Shown one piece after another: positions 1 to 5,647 of a stretch of DNA of 6,183 bases (position 1 is the first letter of the stretch; every line of letters starts with the position of its first letter). Source of the stretch: Propionibacteriaceae bacterium (GTDB lineage: Bacteria; Actinomycetota; Actinomycetes; Propionibacteriales; Propionibacteriaceae); assembly GCA_024636075.1 (NCBI GenBank), contig JAGXHS010000195.1:1-6183 (forward strand). The letters are read 5' to 3'. Below the pieces are notes generated by a model. That model was not told the DNA's origin. It made no database searches and saw nothing but the letters and a program-made list of their open reading frames with translations. The translations under genes were made by a program, and so were the position numbers.

Positions 1-250
1 ACAGCACGTCGAAGGGTGCCACCCAATGCGCCAATACAGGATGTTGTGCCGCGCCAAAGTAGTCGTTCCTGTAGATCAGATGCGGCCCGTCGATACTCAC
101 CGGAACCTCAACGACAACGGTTCGCCTACCCTCGCCTCCGAGACGATGCACCGCCAGACCAAATACGTGGAAGACGAGTTGCCCCCGTCCTTCGTCGGTC
201 GACAGTTGCGAGACGAGCCCAAGAGCGCGATGGAGTGCGGTGAAGGTCAT
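1..250 (-). CDS. Hypothetical protein, N-terminal 83 residues (runs off left edge)
   Basis: An open minus-strand frame starts at ATG (250-248) and stays open to the left edge, giving 83 residues with no stop. The ATG is the only start after an in-frame TGA at 259-257. The translation looks like a folded protein: it begins MTFTALHRALGLVSQL, has alternating hydrophobic stretches (QLVFHVFGLAVHRL at about 24-37, RTVVVEVPVSID at about 43-54) and an aromatic-rich part (HLIYRNDYFG, about 57-66). The overlapping plus-strand frames give Arg/Pro-rich or polar, featureless peptides. I do not recognise the family. No strong Shine-Dalgarno precedes the ATG. The gene is divergent from the toxin-antitoxin operon, with about 160 bases between starts, so the two may share a regulatory region. 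Third-position GC is lower than in the ABC genes. That it is coding at all is an inference from composition and length. Confidence 0.6.
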   Translation of the reverse strand, partial: MTFTALHRALGLVSQLSTDEGRGQLVFHVFGLAVHRLGGEGRRTVVVEVPVSIDGPHLIYRNDYFGAAQHPVLAHWVAPFDVL

Positions 251-325
251 GACCCAAACTCAGAGATGCCGGCGACGCCGGCGGAGGCCTCATGGTCGCC
301 CTCACCAGATGTGCCTGCATCCACT

Positions 326-357
326 ACGAGTCTCGTTGCATGATCCGCCCGCGCGGG
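326..357. promoter_or_regulatory. Two short palindromes upstream of the antitoxin: candidate operators
   Basis: Two perfect inverted repeats lie between the divergent starts: ACGAG-T-CTCGT at 326-336 and CCCGCGCGGG at 348-357. A heptamer TGCATGA also occurs twice, at 337-343 and 362-368, with a partial copy (CTGCAT) at 315-320. Ribbon-helix-helix antitoxins usually repress their own operon by binding short palindromes or tandem half-sites near the promoter, so these are reasonable operator candidates. The function is inferred from position and symmetry. GC-rich palindromes of this size also arise by chance. Confidence 0.35.
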
Positions 358-398
358 GTGCTGCATGAGAGTGAATCCCGTTTCGGGATGCTGGCTGG

Positions 399-412
399 TA
401 CGCTTGAGGATG
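399..412 (+). promoter_or_regulatory. Possible -10 element for a leaderless antitoxin mRNA
   Basis: TACGCT at 399-404 fits the TANNNT pattern of actinobacterial -10 boxes. Its last base lies 8 bases before the GTG at 412, so transcription would begin at or next to the start codon. No good -35 box is visible about 17 bases upstream. The purine run GAGGA (406-410) is only one base from the GTG, too close to act as a Shine-Dalgarno, which makes a leaderless start more attractive. This is an inference from spacing. Confidence 0.3.
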
Positions 413-645
413 TGAGTACTCAGATTGCTGTCCGGCTACCCGAAGAGATGGTGGCGTTCTTGGACAAGGCCGTGGCCGAGGGTAAGGCCACCAGCCGTGC
501 CGCGCTGGTCAGTGCGGCGCTGGAGCGTGAGATGCGCCGCCAAGCTGCCGAGGCCGACGCCGCGATCCTCCGCCGGCGGGGCGCTGCCGATGACCTCGAC
601 TCCCTCGTGAACTGGACAGCCAGCCACATCGACATCGCCGACTAG
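412..645 (+). CDS. Ribbon-helix-helix (CopG/MazE-like) antitoxin
   Basis: A 77-residue DNA-binding antitoxin for the MazF-type toxin that follows one base later. The N-terminus has the ribbon-helix-helix pattern: a beta-strand (TQIAVRL, residues 3-9), helix A (about 10-24, EEMVAFLDKAVAEG) and helix B starting at the conserved T-S-R (27-29) and running to about 43. The charged C-terminal half (RQAAEADAAILRR, then DDLDSLVNW and an acidic end) would be the flexible part that wraps and blocks the toxin. GTG at 412 is chosen because it puts the strand at residue 3, as in the family. In-frame ATGs at 388, 340 and 292 would add 8, 24 or 40 residues with no domain content, and none has a clear Shine-Dalgarno. 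The protein probably dimerises and represses its own operon, alone or with the toxin. The pairing is supported by the one-base gap; the start site is less certain. Confidence 0.85.
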   Translation: MSTQIAVRLPEEMVAFLDKAVAEGKATSRAALVSAALEREMRRQAAEADAAILRRRGAADDLDSLVNWTASHIDIAD

Positions 646-646
646 C

Positions 647-964
647 GTGCGCGAGATCTGCCTGGCGCGGCTGGACAAGACACGACCCGTTGTCGTCCTC
701 ACCCGCGAGACCGCCCGCACGGTGATGACCAAGGTCACCATCGCCCCGATCACATCGACGACCAAAGGCCTCAGCAGTGAGGTCCCCGTCGGGCCGGCCA
801 ACGGACTCGAACACGACAGCGTGATCTCGCTGGACAACGTCCTCACCGTCCCGGTCAGCCAGCTCGGACGAACCCTTGGGTTCCTGACCAGCGAGCAGGA
901 ACAGCTCCTGGCCAGATCCATCGTCCTCACCTTCGACCTCGAGATCGCCCTGCTCGACATCTGA
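647..964 (+). CDS. MazF/PemK-family endoribonuclease toxin
   Basis: A 105-residue toxin of the MazF/PemK fold; family members cut single-stranded RNA at short specific sequences and stop growth when freed from antitoxin. Family landmarks occur in order: the strand DKTRPVVVLTR (10-20) with Arg13 where the catalytic arginine is expected, VTIAPITST (30-38) with Thr36 where the catalytic Thr/Ser lies, GLSSEVPVG (41-49), and the hallmark DSVISLDNVLTV (57-68). The length is normal for actinobacterial members (about 100-120). The start is GTG at 647, one base after the antitoxin TAG. No Shine-Dalgarno is evident, so translation is probably coupled to the antitoxin. The frame is intact and both proposed catalytic positions are kept, so it should be active. 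Which RNA sequence it cuts cannot be told from here. Confidence 0.92.
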   Translation: MREICLARLDKTRPVVVLTRETARTVMTKVTIAPITSTTKGLSSEVPVGPANGLEHDSVISLDNVLTVPVSQLGRTLGFLTSEQEQLLARSIVLTFDLEIALLDI

Positions 965-1025
965 ACAACCGCCTCGCGCGGCAGAGGAGTGTGTTTCGTC
1001 AACCGCTGGGCTTCTCTCCCACCTG

Positions 1026-1647
1026 TTGGGCCAGCTGGCCGACACCTATGACGTGGATCACACCTACATCTCGGGCGCCGATCTCGTGAGCGTCATCCAA
1101 TCGGAAGTAGCCGCCGCTGTGCCTGGCGGGATCGTTTGTCGAACTCGGCTGTGGCGCCGGCCTGTACACGCGCTCCTACGCGGCACAATGCGCCCAGGTG
1201 ATCGCCACCGACATCTCGGCGCCCATGGTCGAGGTGGCCCAGCGAGCACTCGCCGCCTCGCCGAGCGTCTCGGTGCGGGTGACCGACGCGGTGTCCACCG
1301 GACTTCCGGACGGCTCAGCCGACGCAGTGGTCATGGTGAACCTGCTCCACATCGTCCCGGACGCAGCCGCAGTCCTGGCCGAGGCCCGCAGGCTGCTGCG
1401 CCCCGGCGGGGTACTCACCATCGCTGATGCGACCGCCGAGGGGTTGTCGGTGAGGCAAATGCTGGCAAGCATCTGGCGCTACCTTCCACGGTGGGGACTG
1501 AAGACGCACCAGAAGGGGCAGCAGAACCTGACCCAGACCTCGCTCGAGGCGCTGGTCCGAACGGCCGGGTTCGAATCCATCGAGGGTCACCCACTCACCG
1601 GACAGGTGATGAACTGCGCATTCGTACGGGCCGTCAAGCCCGCCTGA
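1026..1647 (+). pseudogene. Class I SAM-dependent methyltransferase, frameshifted
   Basis: Two frames together encode one Rossmann-fold methyltransferase of about 207 residues. Frame one (TTG 1026 to about 1128) gives GQLADTYDVDHTYISG and a helix ending AAAVPGG. The next frame carries on from about 1132 with SFVELGCGAGLYTR, which is motif I (SAM binding), then QVIATDIS, where the Asp should bind the SAM ribose, GLPDGSADAVVMVNLLHIVPD (motif II and following), RLLRPGGVLTIADAT (motif III region) and IWRYLPRWGL. Removing one G from GGG at 1128-1130, or the A at 1131, joins the two frames as PGGSFVELGCG. As written, the first frame runs into an unrelated Arg-rich tail, and the second has an in-frame TAG at 1108-1110 and no good start before motif I. 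The substrate is unknown; the layout resembles small-molecule or quinone-type methyltransferases. The start is uncertain: TTG 1026 lacks a Shine-Dalgarno, and GAGGAG at 984-989 is followed by GTG 991 in the wrong frame. Confidence 0.82.
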
Positions 1648-1652
1648 GCGGG
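1639..1652 (+). terminator. Small GC hairpin over the methyltransferase stop codon
   Basis: CCCGC-CTGA-GCGGG forms a perfect 5-bp stem with a 4-base loop that includes most of the TGA stop. No T-run follows, so it is at best a weak terminator or an RNA 3'-end structure. A stem this short in GC-rich DNA may be chance. Confidence 0.2.
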
Positions 1653-2089
1653 AATCGGCAACGAGACCAGAGCCCGGGCCCTCCGGGGCAAATCCAGAGG
1701 CACCGACGATGCGGGCAGCGGCATTCCAGATGTCCTCCGTCGGTTCGGACGGTCTCAACCTCCGGCCTCGATGCCTGCGGGGTGTCATTATCGCGGGGCT
1801 CGCGGCAGCAGCAGCGACGAGGCCGGGAGATCCTGACGTCGGCTGACCGAGTCTCGCTGGCCGTGGCGGTCTTCCTGTTCGCCGGATGATCATCTGGCTC
1901 TTTGGTCGGACGAGTTCTTGCGATGCCATCTGGGCCATGCTTGAAGCCCGGAGTCCGTCGGTTCTGCGCGCCTCCAGAAGCACCTATCGTCGTTTCCTGG
2001 TTGAGCCATTGTCTCGCTCCCTCCTGCGGATAGCGGCACGAGCGGATGTTCCGATCCCGGTGTGGCAGGGGTTGGTTGCGGCCGTTTCG
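1648..2089. other. Gene-poor stretch before the orphan membrane-protein promoter
   Basis: I see no convincing gene here. Every frame has open segments, as GC-rich DNA does, but their translations are Arg/Pro/Ser-rich and match no family I know. The best candidate is ATG 1886 to TAG 2128 on the plus strand (80 residues, beginning MIIWLFGRTSS). It has no Shine-Dalgarno, weak third-position GC compared with its neighbours, and its 3' end covers the promoter-like element of the next gene. A 45-residue frame from ATG 1709 is equally unsupported. The second half is visibly richer in A/T than the flanking genes, which suits a long 5' regulatory region or degraded coding sequence. Confidence 0.4.
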
Positions 2090-2112
2090 TCCCGGGTTCT
2101 TCGGGATAGAAT
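2090..2112 (+). promoter_or_regulatory. Candidate promoter with an inverted repeat beside the -10 box
   Basis: TAGAAT at 2107-2112 matches five of six bases of the consensus -10 TATAAT and would start transcription near 2119. The -35 side is poor (TTTCGT at 2085-2090, 16-base spacing). An inverted repeat TCCCG-N7-CGGGA (2090-2106) fills the spacer exactly, ending at the base before the -10 box, where a bound regulator would block RNA polymerase. The role is inferred from position only. Confidence 0.4.
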
Positions 2113-2136
2113 GGGCCTCCCCCGATAGGGAGGTTC
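2113..2136 (+). promoter_or_regulatory. Hairpin that pairs with the Shine-Dalgarno of the 2139 gene
   Basis: CCTCCC (2116-2121) and GGGAGG (2128-2133) are perfect complements around a six-base loop CCGATA. The stem extends by two G-U pairs and one G-C pair (2113-2115 with 2134-2136), nine pairs in all. The right arm is the Shine-Dalgarno, five bases before the ATG at 2139, so the folded form would hide the ribosome site. Such structures can act as thermosensors or as switches opened by a protein, ligand or upstream translation. If transcription starts near 2119, part of the left arm would be missing and the stem would be much weaker, so the effect depends on where transcripts begin. Confidence 0.45.
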
Positions 2137-2138
2137 GC

Positions 2139-2576
2139 ATGCTGATGACTGACGGCAGGACCAGCCGAATCGAATTCGCCGGCGTGTCGGCCCTGACGGT
2201 GCTGACGTGGTACGCCCTACCGGATGCCGTGCGCAGTCGCCGGACCCGGGGCGTGATCAAGTCCGGGCTCCTGGGCGTTACCGCCGCGGGTGCCGCGATG
2301 ATCCCGCAGGTCTTCCCGGAGGCCCGAGATCTCAAGTCCGAGCCTCGCGTCGACCTGCCCTGGCCGGCACGCGCCACCCTCGCCCTCGGCGCCACGACAG
2401 CCGCCATCGTGGGCACGATCTGGTCCGAGAAGGCCATCTACGCTCACGGGGAGCGCAGACGTGCCAGCGGTGTCCGCTGTGCACACACGCGGACCGCGCT
2501 GGTGATGGCGCTGGCCACCGGCGCCGCCGCGCTCATCGACTGGCCGAATCTGGCCCGCAAGGTCACCGCGAGCTGA
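2139..2576 (+). CDS. Small multi-pass membrane protein of unknown function
   Basis: An intact 145-residue protein that I do not recognise. ATG 2139 is chosen because GGGAGG lies five bases upstream; a second ATG at 2145 would be 11 bases away. Hydrophobic stretches suggest three or four membrane spans: about 13-28 (FAGVSALTVLTWYALP, short), 39-56 (the GLLGVTAAGAAMIP region), 79-96 (TLALGATTAAIVGTIW) and 118-133 (TALVMALATGAAALI). The loops are Arg/Lys-rich: RSRRTRG at 32-38 and a GERRRASG stretch at 104-111. There is no signal-peptide cleavage motif, catalytic motif or lipobox. Third-position GC is high, so the frame looks genuinely coding. It stands alone, with its own promoter-like element and a hairpin over its ribosome site, and its end abuts the minus-strand pseudogene. 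A membrane location is likely; the role is unknown. Confidence 0.75.
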   Translation: MLMTDGRTSRIEFAGVSALTVLTWYALPDAVRSRRTRGVIKSGLLGVTAAGAAMIPQVFPEARDLKSEPRVDLPWPARATLALGATTAAIVGTIWSEKAIYAHGERRRASGVRCAHTRTALVMALATGAAALIDWPNLARKVTAS

Positions 2577-3155
2577 AGCCTCCGGCCTCCGCCCGAAGGG
2601 CCCCATCCGCGCTCGCTGCGGCAGTTGTAGACGTTCGGCGAATCGCTGCCCAATGCTCCTTGATCGCGCGAGTGACCTTGCTGTTCGGGAGAGTGTAGGC
2701 GGCGAGCTGCGGAGCATTGGACCGCCGCGTTTCTTGATGACGTCCGAACGGCATCGATCGCGCGACGGAGAACGGCCGGATTCTCTCGCCCAACGCCTCC
2801 GCAAGCCAGAGGAGGGCGGGTGCGCACTGGAGTGGTTGTAGGCAGCGCGCGCGTTCATGGTGCGGGACCGACAACCGTAGTAGCCGGGTCCGGAGAGTTC
2901 CGATAGCCAGCCTACGAGGTGATCCTTCTGGCTGGCCCAGCCAGCACTTGGAGCAGCGCCCAGTAACCTTGACGCCTCGTACTCGTTCGTCACCGGCTGA
3001 CCCGCAGGAAGTCGACGGATCACATCCAGCAGTTCCCGCCCCTCCACGTGCTGGACGCTACCAACCCTGGGCGAGTGAAGCCTGACCTTCGCAACAAGTG
3101 GTTCGCGGCACTGAGAGTGCGTTCTGTACGAGCGCGAGAAGGAGATGCTCGGCAC
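2563..3155 (-). pseudogene. Small uncharacterised actinobacterial protein, three frameshifts
   Basis: Read on the minus strand, all three frames contribute consecutive parts of one protein. The first part (GTG 3155, or more likely GTG 3047) contains LLDVIRRLPAGQPVTNEYEA, SRLLGAAPSAGWASQKDHL, VGWLSELSGPGYYG and ARAAYNH. Near 2829-2836 the frame changes and it continues LQCAPALLWLAEALGE. Near 2781-2788 it changes again to NPAVLRRAIDAVRTSSRNAA and VQCSAARRL. Near 2687-2698 it changes a third time to LPNSKVTRAIKEHWAAIRR. The first shift looks like a lost C (CACTCC for CACCTCC), the second like a doubled AG. The order of segments (N-terminal helical domain, GWASQKDH, GPGYYG, YNHLQCAP, WLAEALG, QC-AARR) matches a small protein pattern common in actinobacterial genomes, from memory; I know no established function. 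The original stop is unclear: the last frame runs to TGA at 2565-2563 through low-complexity sequence, 14 bases into the convergent membrane-protein gene. Confidence 0.7.
2591..2601. terminator. Short hairpin between convergent genes
   Basis: GCCC-GAA-GGGC is a 4-bp stem with a triloop, 15 bases after the membrane-protein stop. It lies where transcription from both sides would converge. There is no T-run on either strand, so terminator activity is doubtful. Confidence 0.2.
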
Positions 3156-3206
3156 CTCAGTTGGCGGCGACCGCGCGCGCCCCGTGCCTGTGGATCGTGC
3201 TCGTCG

Positions 3207-3869
3207 TCACGACGCCGCGACGGGTTCCTTGGGTGGTGCCTGCGGTTGCCCACAGCTGCGCTCGACGAAGCGTGGCGGCCAGGAGGAGGTCGTGTGGCCG
3301 TGCTTGGAGTTGCGGAAGTCGCACCTGTCGCACCCCCAGGACAGAGTCTTGGTCCTTTGCAGGCGGTTTCCCAGCACCTCGGACATGATGTAGTCCCACT
3401 CGCACAGGTAGGGCGTCAACTCGTCGGCGTTCTGGGCGTGCAGGCACTTCACGATGCCGCACTCGGTGACGTCGACGCCGAGATCGAAGTCTTGGCCGTC
3501 GCTCGGCACGACCTCCAGCACCCAATCCCCCGGGTAGCGCCGCTCCTGGGAACGCCGCGCCCCACGCTCGAGCTGCCGTCGACGGAGCCCGCTGAACATG
3601 TACCACTTCATCGCGGCACGAAGCGGCTTGGGAGTCCCCTCCATCTCGGCCCTGATGAACTTGGTTGAGGAACCTCGCGGTGTCCTCCAGGGTCCCGCCG
3701 TGCTGCTGCACGACCCGGTACGCCGCCAGCGCTGAGTATCCCCCGACCAGGTTGCTCGCGAACGGGCTGCCGTCCCGCCCGATCTGAGGAGCCAGCGGGG
3801 CCAGCCAGTTCACGTCGAGGGATAGCGTCTGCTGACCTGCGTCGCTAGGGTGACGTGCGTGGACTCAAT
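3207..3869 (-). pseudogene. ATC-hydrolase-family protein (PF14196-like), two frameshifts
   Basis: The minus strand encodes most or all of an L-2-amino-thiazoline-4-carboxylic acid hydrolase-family protein, about 219 residues if repaired. The N-terminal piece (from about 3869, no clear start codon) ends QVSRRYPS. After a shift near 3810-3815 it resumes at GTG 3813 as NWLAPLAPQIGRDGSPFASN, then YSALAAYRVVQQHGGTLEDT. A second shift near 3660-3667 (one extra base, GGTT on the plus strand) moves to the frame giving FIRAEMEGTPK, WYMFSGLRRRQLERGARRSQ and RRYPGDWVLEVV. The family core follows: DFDLGVDVTECGIVK, ADELTPYLCEWDYIMSE and LQRTKTLSWGCDRCDFR, with its conserved cysteines kept. The stop is TGA at 3209-3207. 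Named members open the thiazoline ring on the route to L-cysteine, but most actinobacterial homologues are untested, so the substrate is unknown. It is divergent from the ABC operon and 51 bases upstream of the next broken gene. GTG 3813 alone would give an intact N-terminus but still hits the second shift. Confidence 0.8.
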
Positions 3870-3895
3870 GTCCGCTGGACGGGAGGGCTGTACCG

Positions 3896-4858
3896 GTGGA
3901 TGAGTCTGATCTGGTTTTGCGGACATCGGCGCTGACGAAGTCTTACGAGGGGTCGAATGCGGTTGACTCGATCGATCTGCGGGTTCCACGGCATTCGGTT
4001 TTCGGGTTCCTTGGTCCGAACGGTGCCGGCAAGACCACGACGATGAAGATGCTGCTCGGCCTGATCCGTCCGACATCCGGGTCCGGTAGCGTCTTCGGTC
4101 TGGACATCGTCAGGGAGAGCCCGGAGGTGCGGCGCCGCATCGGATACCTGCCGCAGGAACCACGCTTCTATCCGCGCATGACTGCCAGGGAGACGTTGCG
4201 GTTCGCCGCTGGGTTCTTCTTCGCCGGCCCGGCGGACCGGCTGGAGGACCGGATCAGCGACATGTTGGGGCTGGTGGGGCTTGAGCAGAAGGCTGACCGC
4301 CCGATCAGGATGCTGTCTGGCGGCGAGACTCAGCGTTTGGGCATCGCGCAGGCTCAGATTCATGAGCCCGATCTCTTGATCCTGGATGAACCGGCGGCCG
4401 CCCTGGACCCGTTGGGACGCCGGGATGTGCTGGCGATCCTGGAGCAGTTCCGGACGAAGTCGACGGTGTTCTACTCCACGCACATCCTCGATGACGTGCA
4501 GCGGGTCAGCGACATGGTGTGCATCCTCAAGAATGGTCGCATCATCATCCAGGGACCACTGCACGAGGTGTTGGGCGGTGGTTCGGACTCGGTGTTCACC
4601 GTTGTGGTCGAGGGCGATGTCGAACGGGCGCATACGGCGCTGCTGGACGAGCTGTGGGTCTCTCAGGTGACTGTCGACGGCGGCGGATCCTCCGCGCGGA
4701 TGCGCATCACTGTCACGGATGCTGAGGTCGCGGCGGCGAGACTGCAGCGGGTCTTGCTGGCCGATGAAGCCCTCATCGTCAAGGAGTTCACCAGACCCTC
4801 AGCCACGCTGGAGCAGATCTTCGTCGACCTCGTCGAGGGTGGGCCGACTGATGACTGA
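3896..4858 (+). CDS. ABC transporter ATP-binding protein (ABC-2 exporter type)
   Basis: A complete 320-residue cytoplasmic ATPase that would power the permease encoded next. All nucleotide-binding elements are present: Walker A GPNGAGKTT (40-48), Q-loop Gln87 in YLPQEP, signature LSGGE (140-144), Walker B LLILDEP (160-166) followed by the D-loop region AAALDP, and the H-loop His196 in STHILDD. About 120 residues after the NBD form a C-terminal domain typical of CcmA/NosF/NatA-like exporters, ending LEQIFVDLVEG. GTG 3896 is supported by GGGAGG at 3881-3886, nine bases upstream. A TANNNT-like TAGGGT at 3846-3851 could be its -10 box, but no -35 is visible. The stop overlaps the permease start by eight bases, indicating translational coupling. 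No regulator or substrate gene is adjacent. The exported substrate cannot be read from the sequence; related pairs export antibiotics, peptides, lipids or sodium. Confidence 0.95.
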   Translation: MDESDLVLRTSALTKSYEGSNAVDSIDLRVPRHSVFGFLGPNGAGKTTTMKMLLGLIRPTSGSGSVFGLDIVRESPEVRRRIGYLPQEPRFYPRMTARETLRFAAGFFFAGPADRLEDRISDMLGLVGLEQKADRPIRMLSGGETQRLGIAQAQIHEPDLLILDEPAAALDPLGRRDVLAILEQFRTKSTVFYSTHILDDVQRVSDMVCILKNGRIIIQGPLHEVLGGGSDSVFTVVVEGDVERAHTALLDELWVSQVTVDGGGSSARMRITVTDAEVAAARLQRVLLADEALIVKEFTRPSATLEQIFVDLVEGGPTDD

Positions 4859-5636
4859 GGACGGGACTGCAGCGCTTCATCCCCTGAACGAGCGCGGGTG
4901 GCGTGCCGGACTGCCGACGCTGATGCGCGCCGGCTTCGGCTCGTGGTGGAGAACCAAGGAGTGGTGGGCGCAGGCTCTCTTGTGGACGGGCATCATCAAC
5001 GGGTCGATGGCGGCTGTGGTGTGGGGTGACGCCGCGGACGGTCCGGACGTGTTCACGCTCTACGGCGTGATGACGATGTTCGGCGCGATCGCGGTGGCCA
5101 TCCTGATGCAAGAAGCCATCGTCGGGGAGAAGCGCAGCGGCACCGCGGCATGGGTGCTGTCGAAGCCGGCTTCCCGCGAGGCGTTCATGCTCTCCAAGCT
5201 CGTGCCCAACGCGGTCGGAGTGATTGCCACCATGATCGCCATCCCATCGGCGGTTCTGCTCCTGCAGTTCACCCTGGCCGGCATCGAGACATCGGTACCT
5301 CGGTTCGCACTCGGAGCGTCCGTTGCCGCGCTGAACCTTCTGTTCTACCTGACACTCACCTTGATGCTCGGCACCCTGTTCGACTCCGCCGGGCCGGTCA
5401 TCGCCATCCCGCTCGCGTTCGCCTTCGGGCAACAACTGATCACGGGAATCCCCGGGCTGGGCTCGATCCTCCCGTGGGCGCTCGTCGTGGCCACCAACGA
5501 GGCCGACATGTCTGTCACCAGTGCGATCATCACCGGCCAGCCAGTAACCGCGCCAGGAGCCGTTGTTGTCACCGCCGTGGCTTGTGGAATCTTCATTGTC
5601 GTCGCCTTCTGGAAGTGGAATCGCACCGAGCTCTAA
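4851..5636 (+). CDS. ABC-2 type transporter permease
   Basis: A complete 261-residue membrane component that should dimerise and pair with the ATPase just upstream. ATG 4851 overlaps the ATPase stop (TGA 4856-4858) by eight bases, with GGTGGG (4838-4843) as a ribosome site; an in-frame GTG at 4839 is a less likely start. The N-terminus is cytoplasmic and amphipathic (WWRTKEWW, 32-39), as in this family. About six membrane spans follow: roughly 40-59, 69-88, 119-141, 152-176, 181-200 and 234-254. The loop EKRSGTAAWVLSKPASREAF (93-112) is the hallmark cytoplasmic coupling segment of ABC-2/NosY-like permeases. It ends at TAA, 11 bases before the 3' end of the integrase remnant on the other strand. 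No frameshift or missing element is visible, so the exporter should work. Substrate unknown. Confidence 0.93.
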   Translation: MTEDGTAALHPLNERGWRAGLPTLMRAGFGSWWRTKEWWAQALLWTGIINGSMAAVVWGDAADGPDVFTLYGVMTMFGAIAVAILMQEAIVGEKRSGTAAWVLSKPASREAFMLSKLVPNAVGVIATMIAIPSAVLLLQFTLAGIETSVPRFALGASVAALNLLFYLTLTLMLGTLFDSAGPVIAIPLAFAFGQQLITGIPGLGSILPWALVVATNEADMSVTSAIITGQPVTAPGAVVVTAVACGIFIVVAFWKWNRTEL

Positions 5637-5647
5637 CCCATCTGACC

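Noticed and set aside
969..981. CCGC-N5-GCGG hairpin after the toxin stop, as a terminator
   Set aside because: It is only a four-base stem with no T-run, common by chance in GC-rich DNA.
436..1045. Two long minus-strand frames (178 and 188 codons) over the antitoxin and toxin
   Set aside because: The plus strand carries two recognised families in tight operon order; the antisense translations are featureless.
1105..1140. Programmed ribosomal frameshift in the methyltransferase
   Set aside because: There is no slippery heptamer, stimulatory stem or Shine-Dalgarno-like element at the junction; simple slippage or a sequencing error explains it better.
1886..2128. 80-residue plus-strand frame before the membrane protein (possible leader peptide)
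   Set aside because: It has no Shine-Dalgarno, weak codon bias and no family, and it covers the promoter-like element. Kept only as a note.
1634..2437. 267-codon minus-strand open frame over the gene-poor stretch and membrane protein
   Set aside because: It is antisense to the membrane-protein gene, is Arg/Pro/Ser-rich, and has no ribosome site or family motif.
3045..3050. CACGTG palindrome
   Set aside because: It lies within the coding part of the small pseudogene, at its possible GTG start; a six-base palindrome is expected by chance.
3048..3668. 206-codon plus-strand open frame opposite the ATC-hydrolase gene
   Set aside because: The minus strand matches a known family with conserved Cys and CDFR motifs; the plus frame is an antisense shadow.
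3896..4140. Antisense open frame over the ATPase Walker A region
   Set aside because: The plus-strand ABC motifs are complete and in frame, so this is a shadow.
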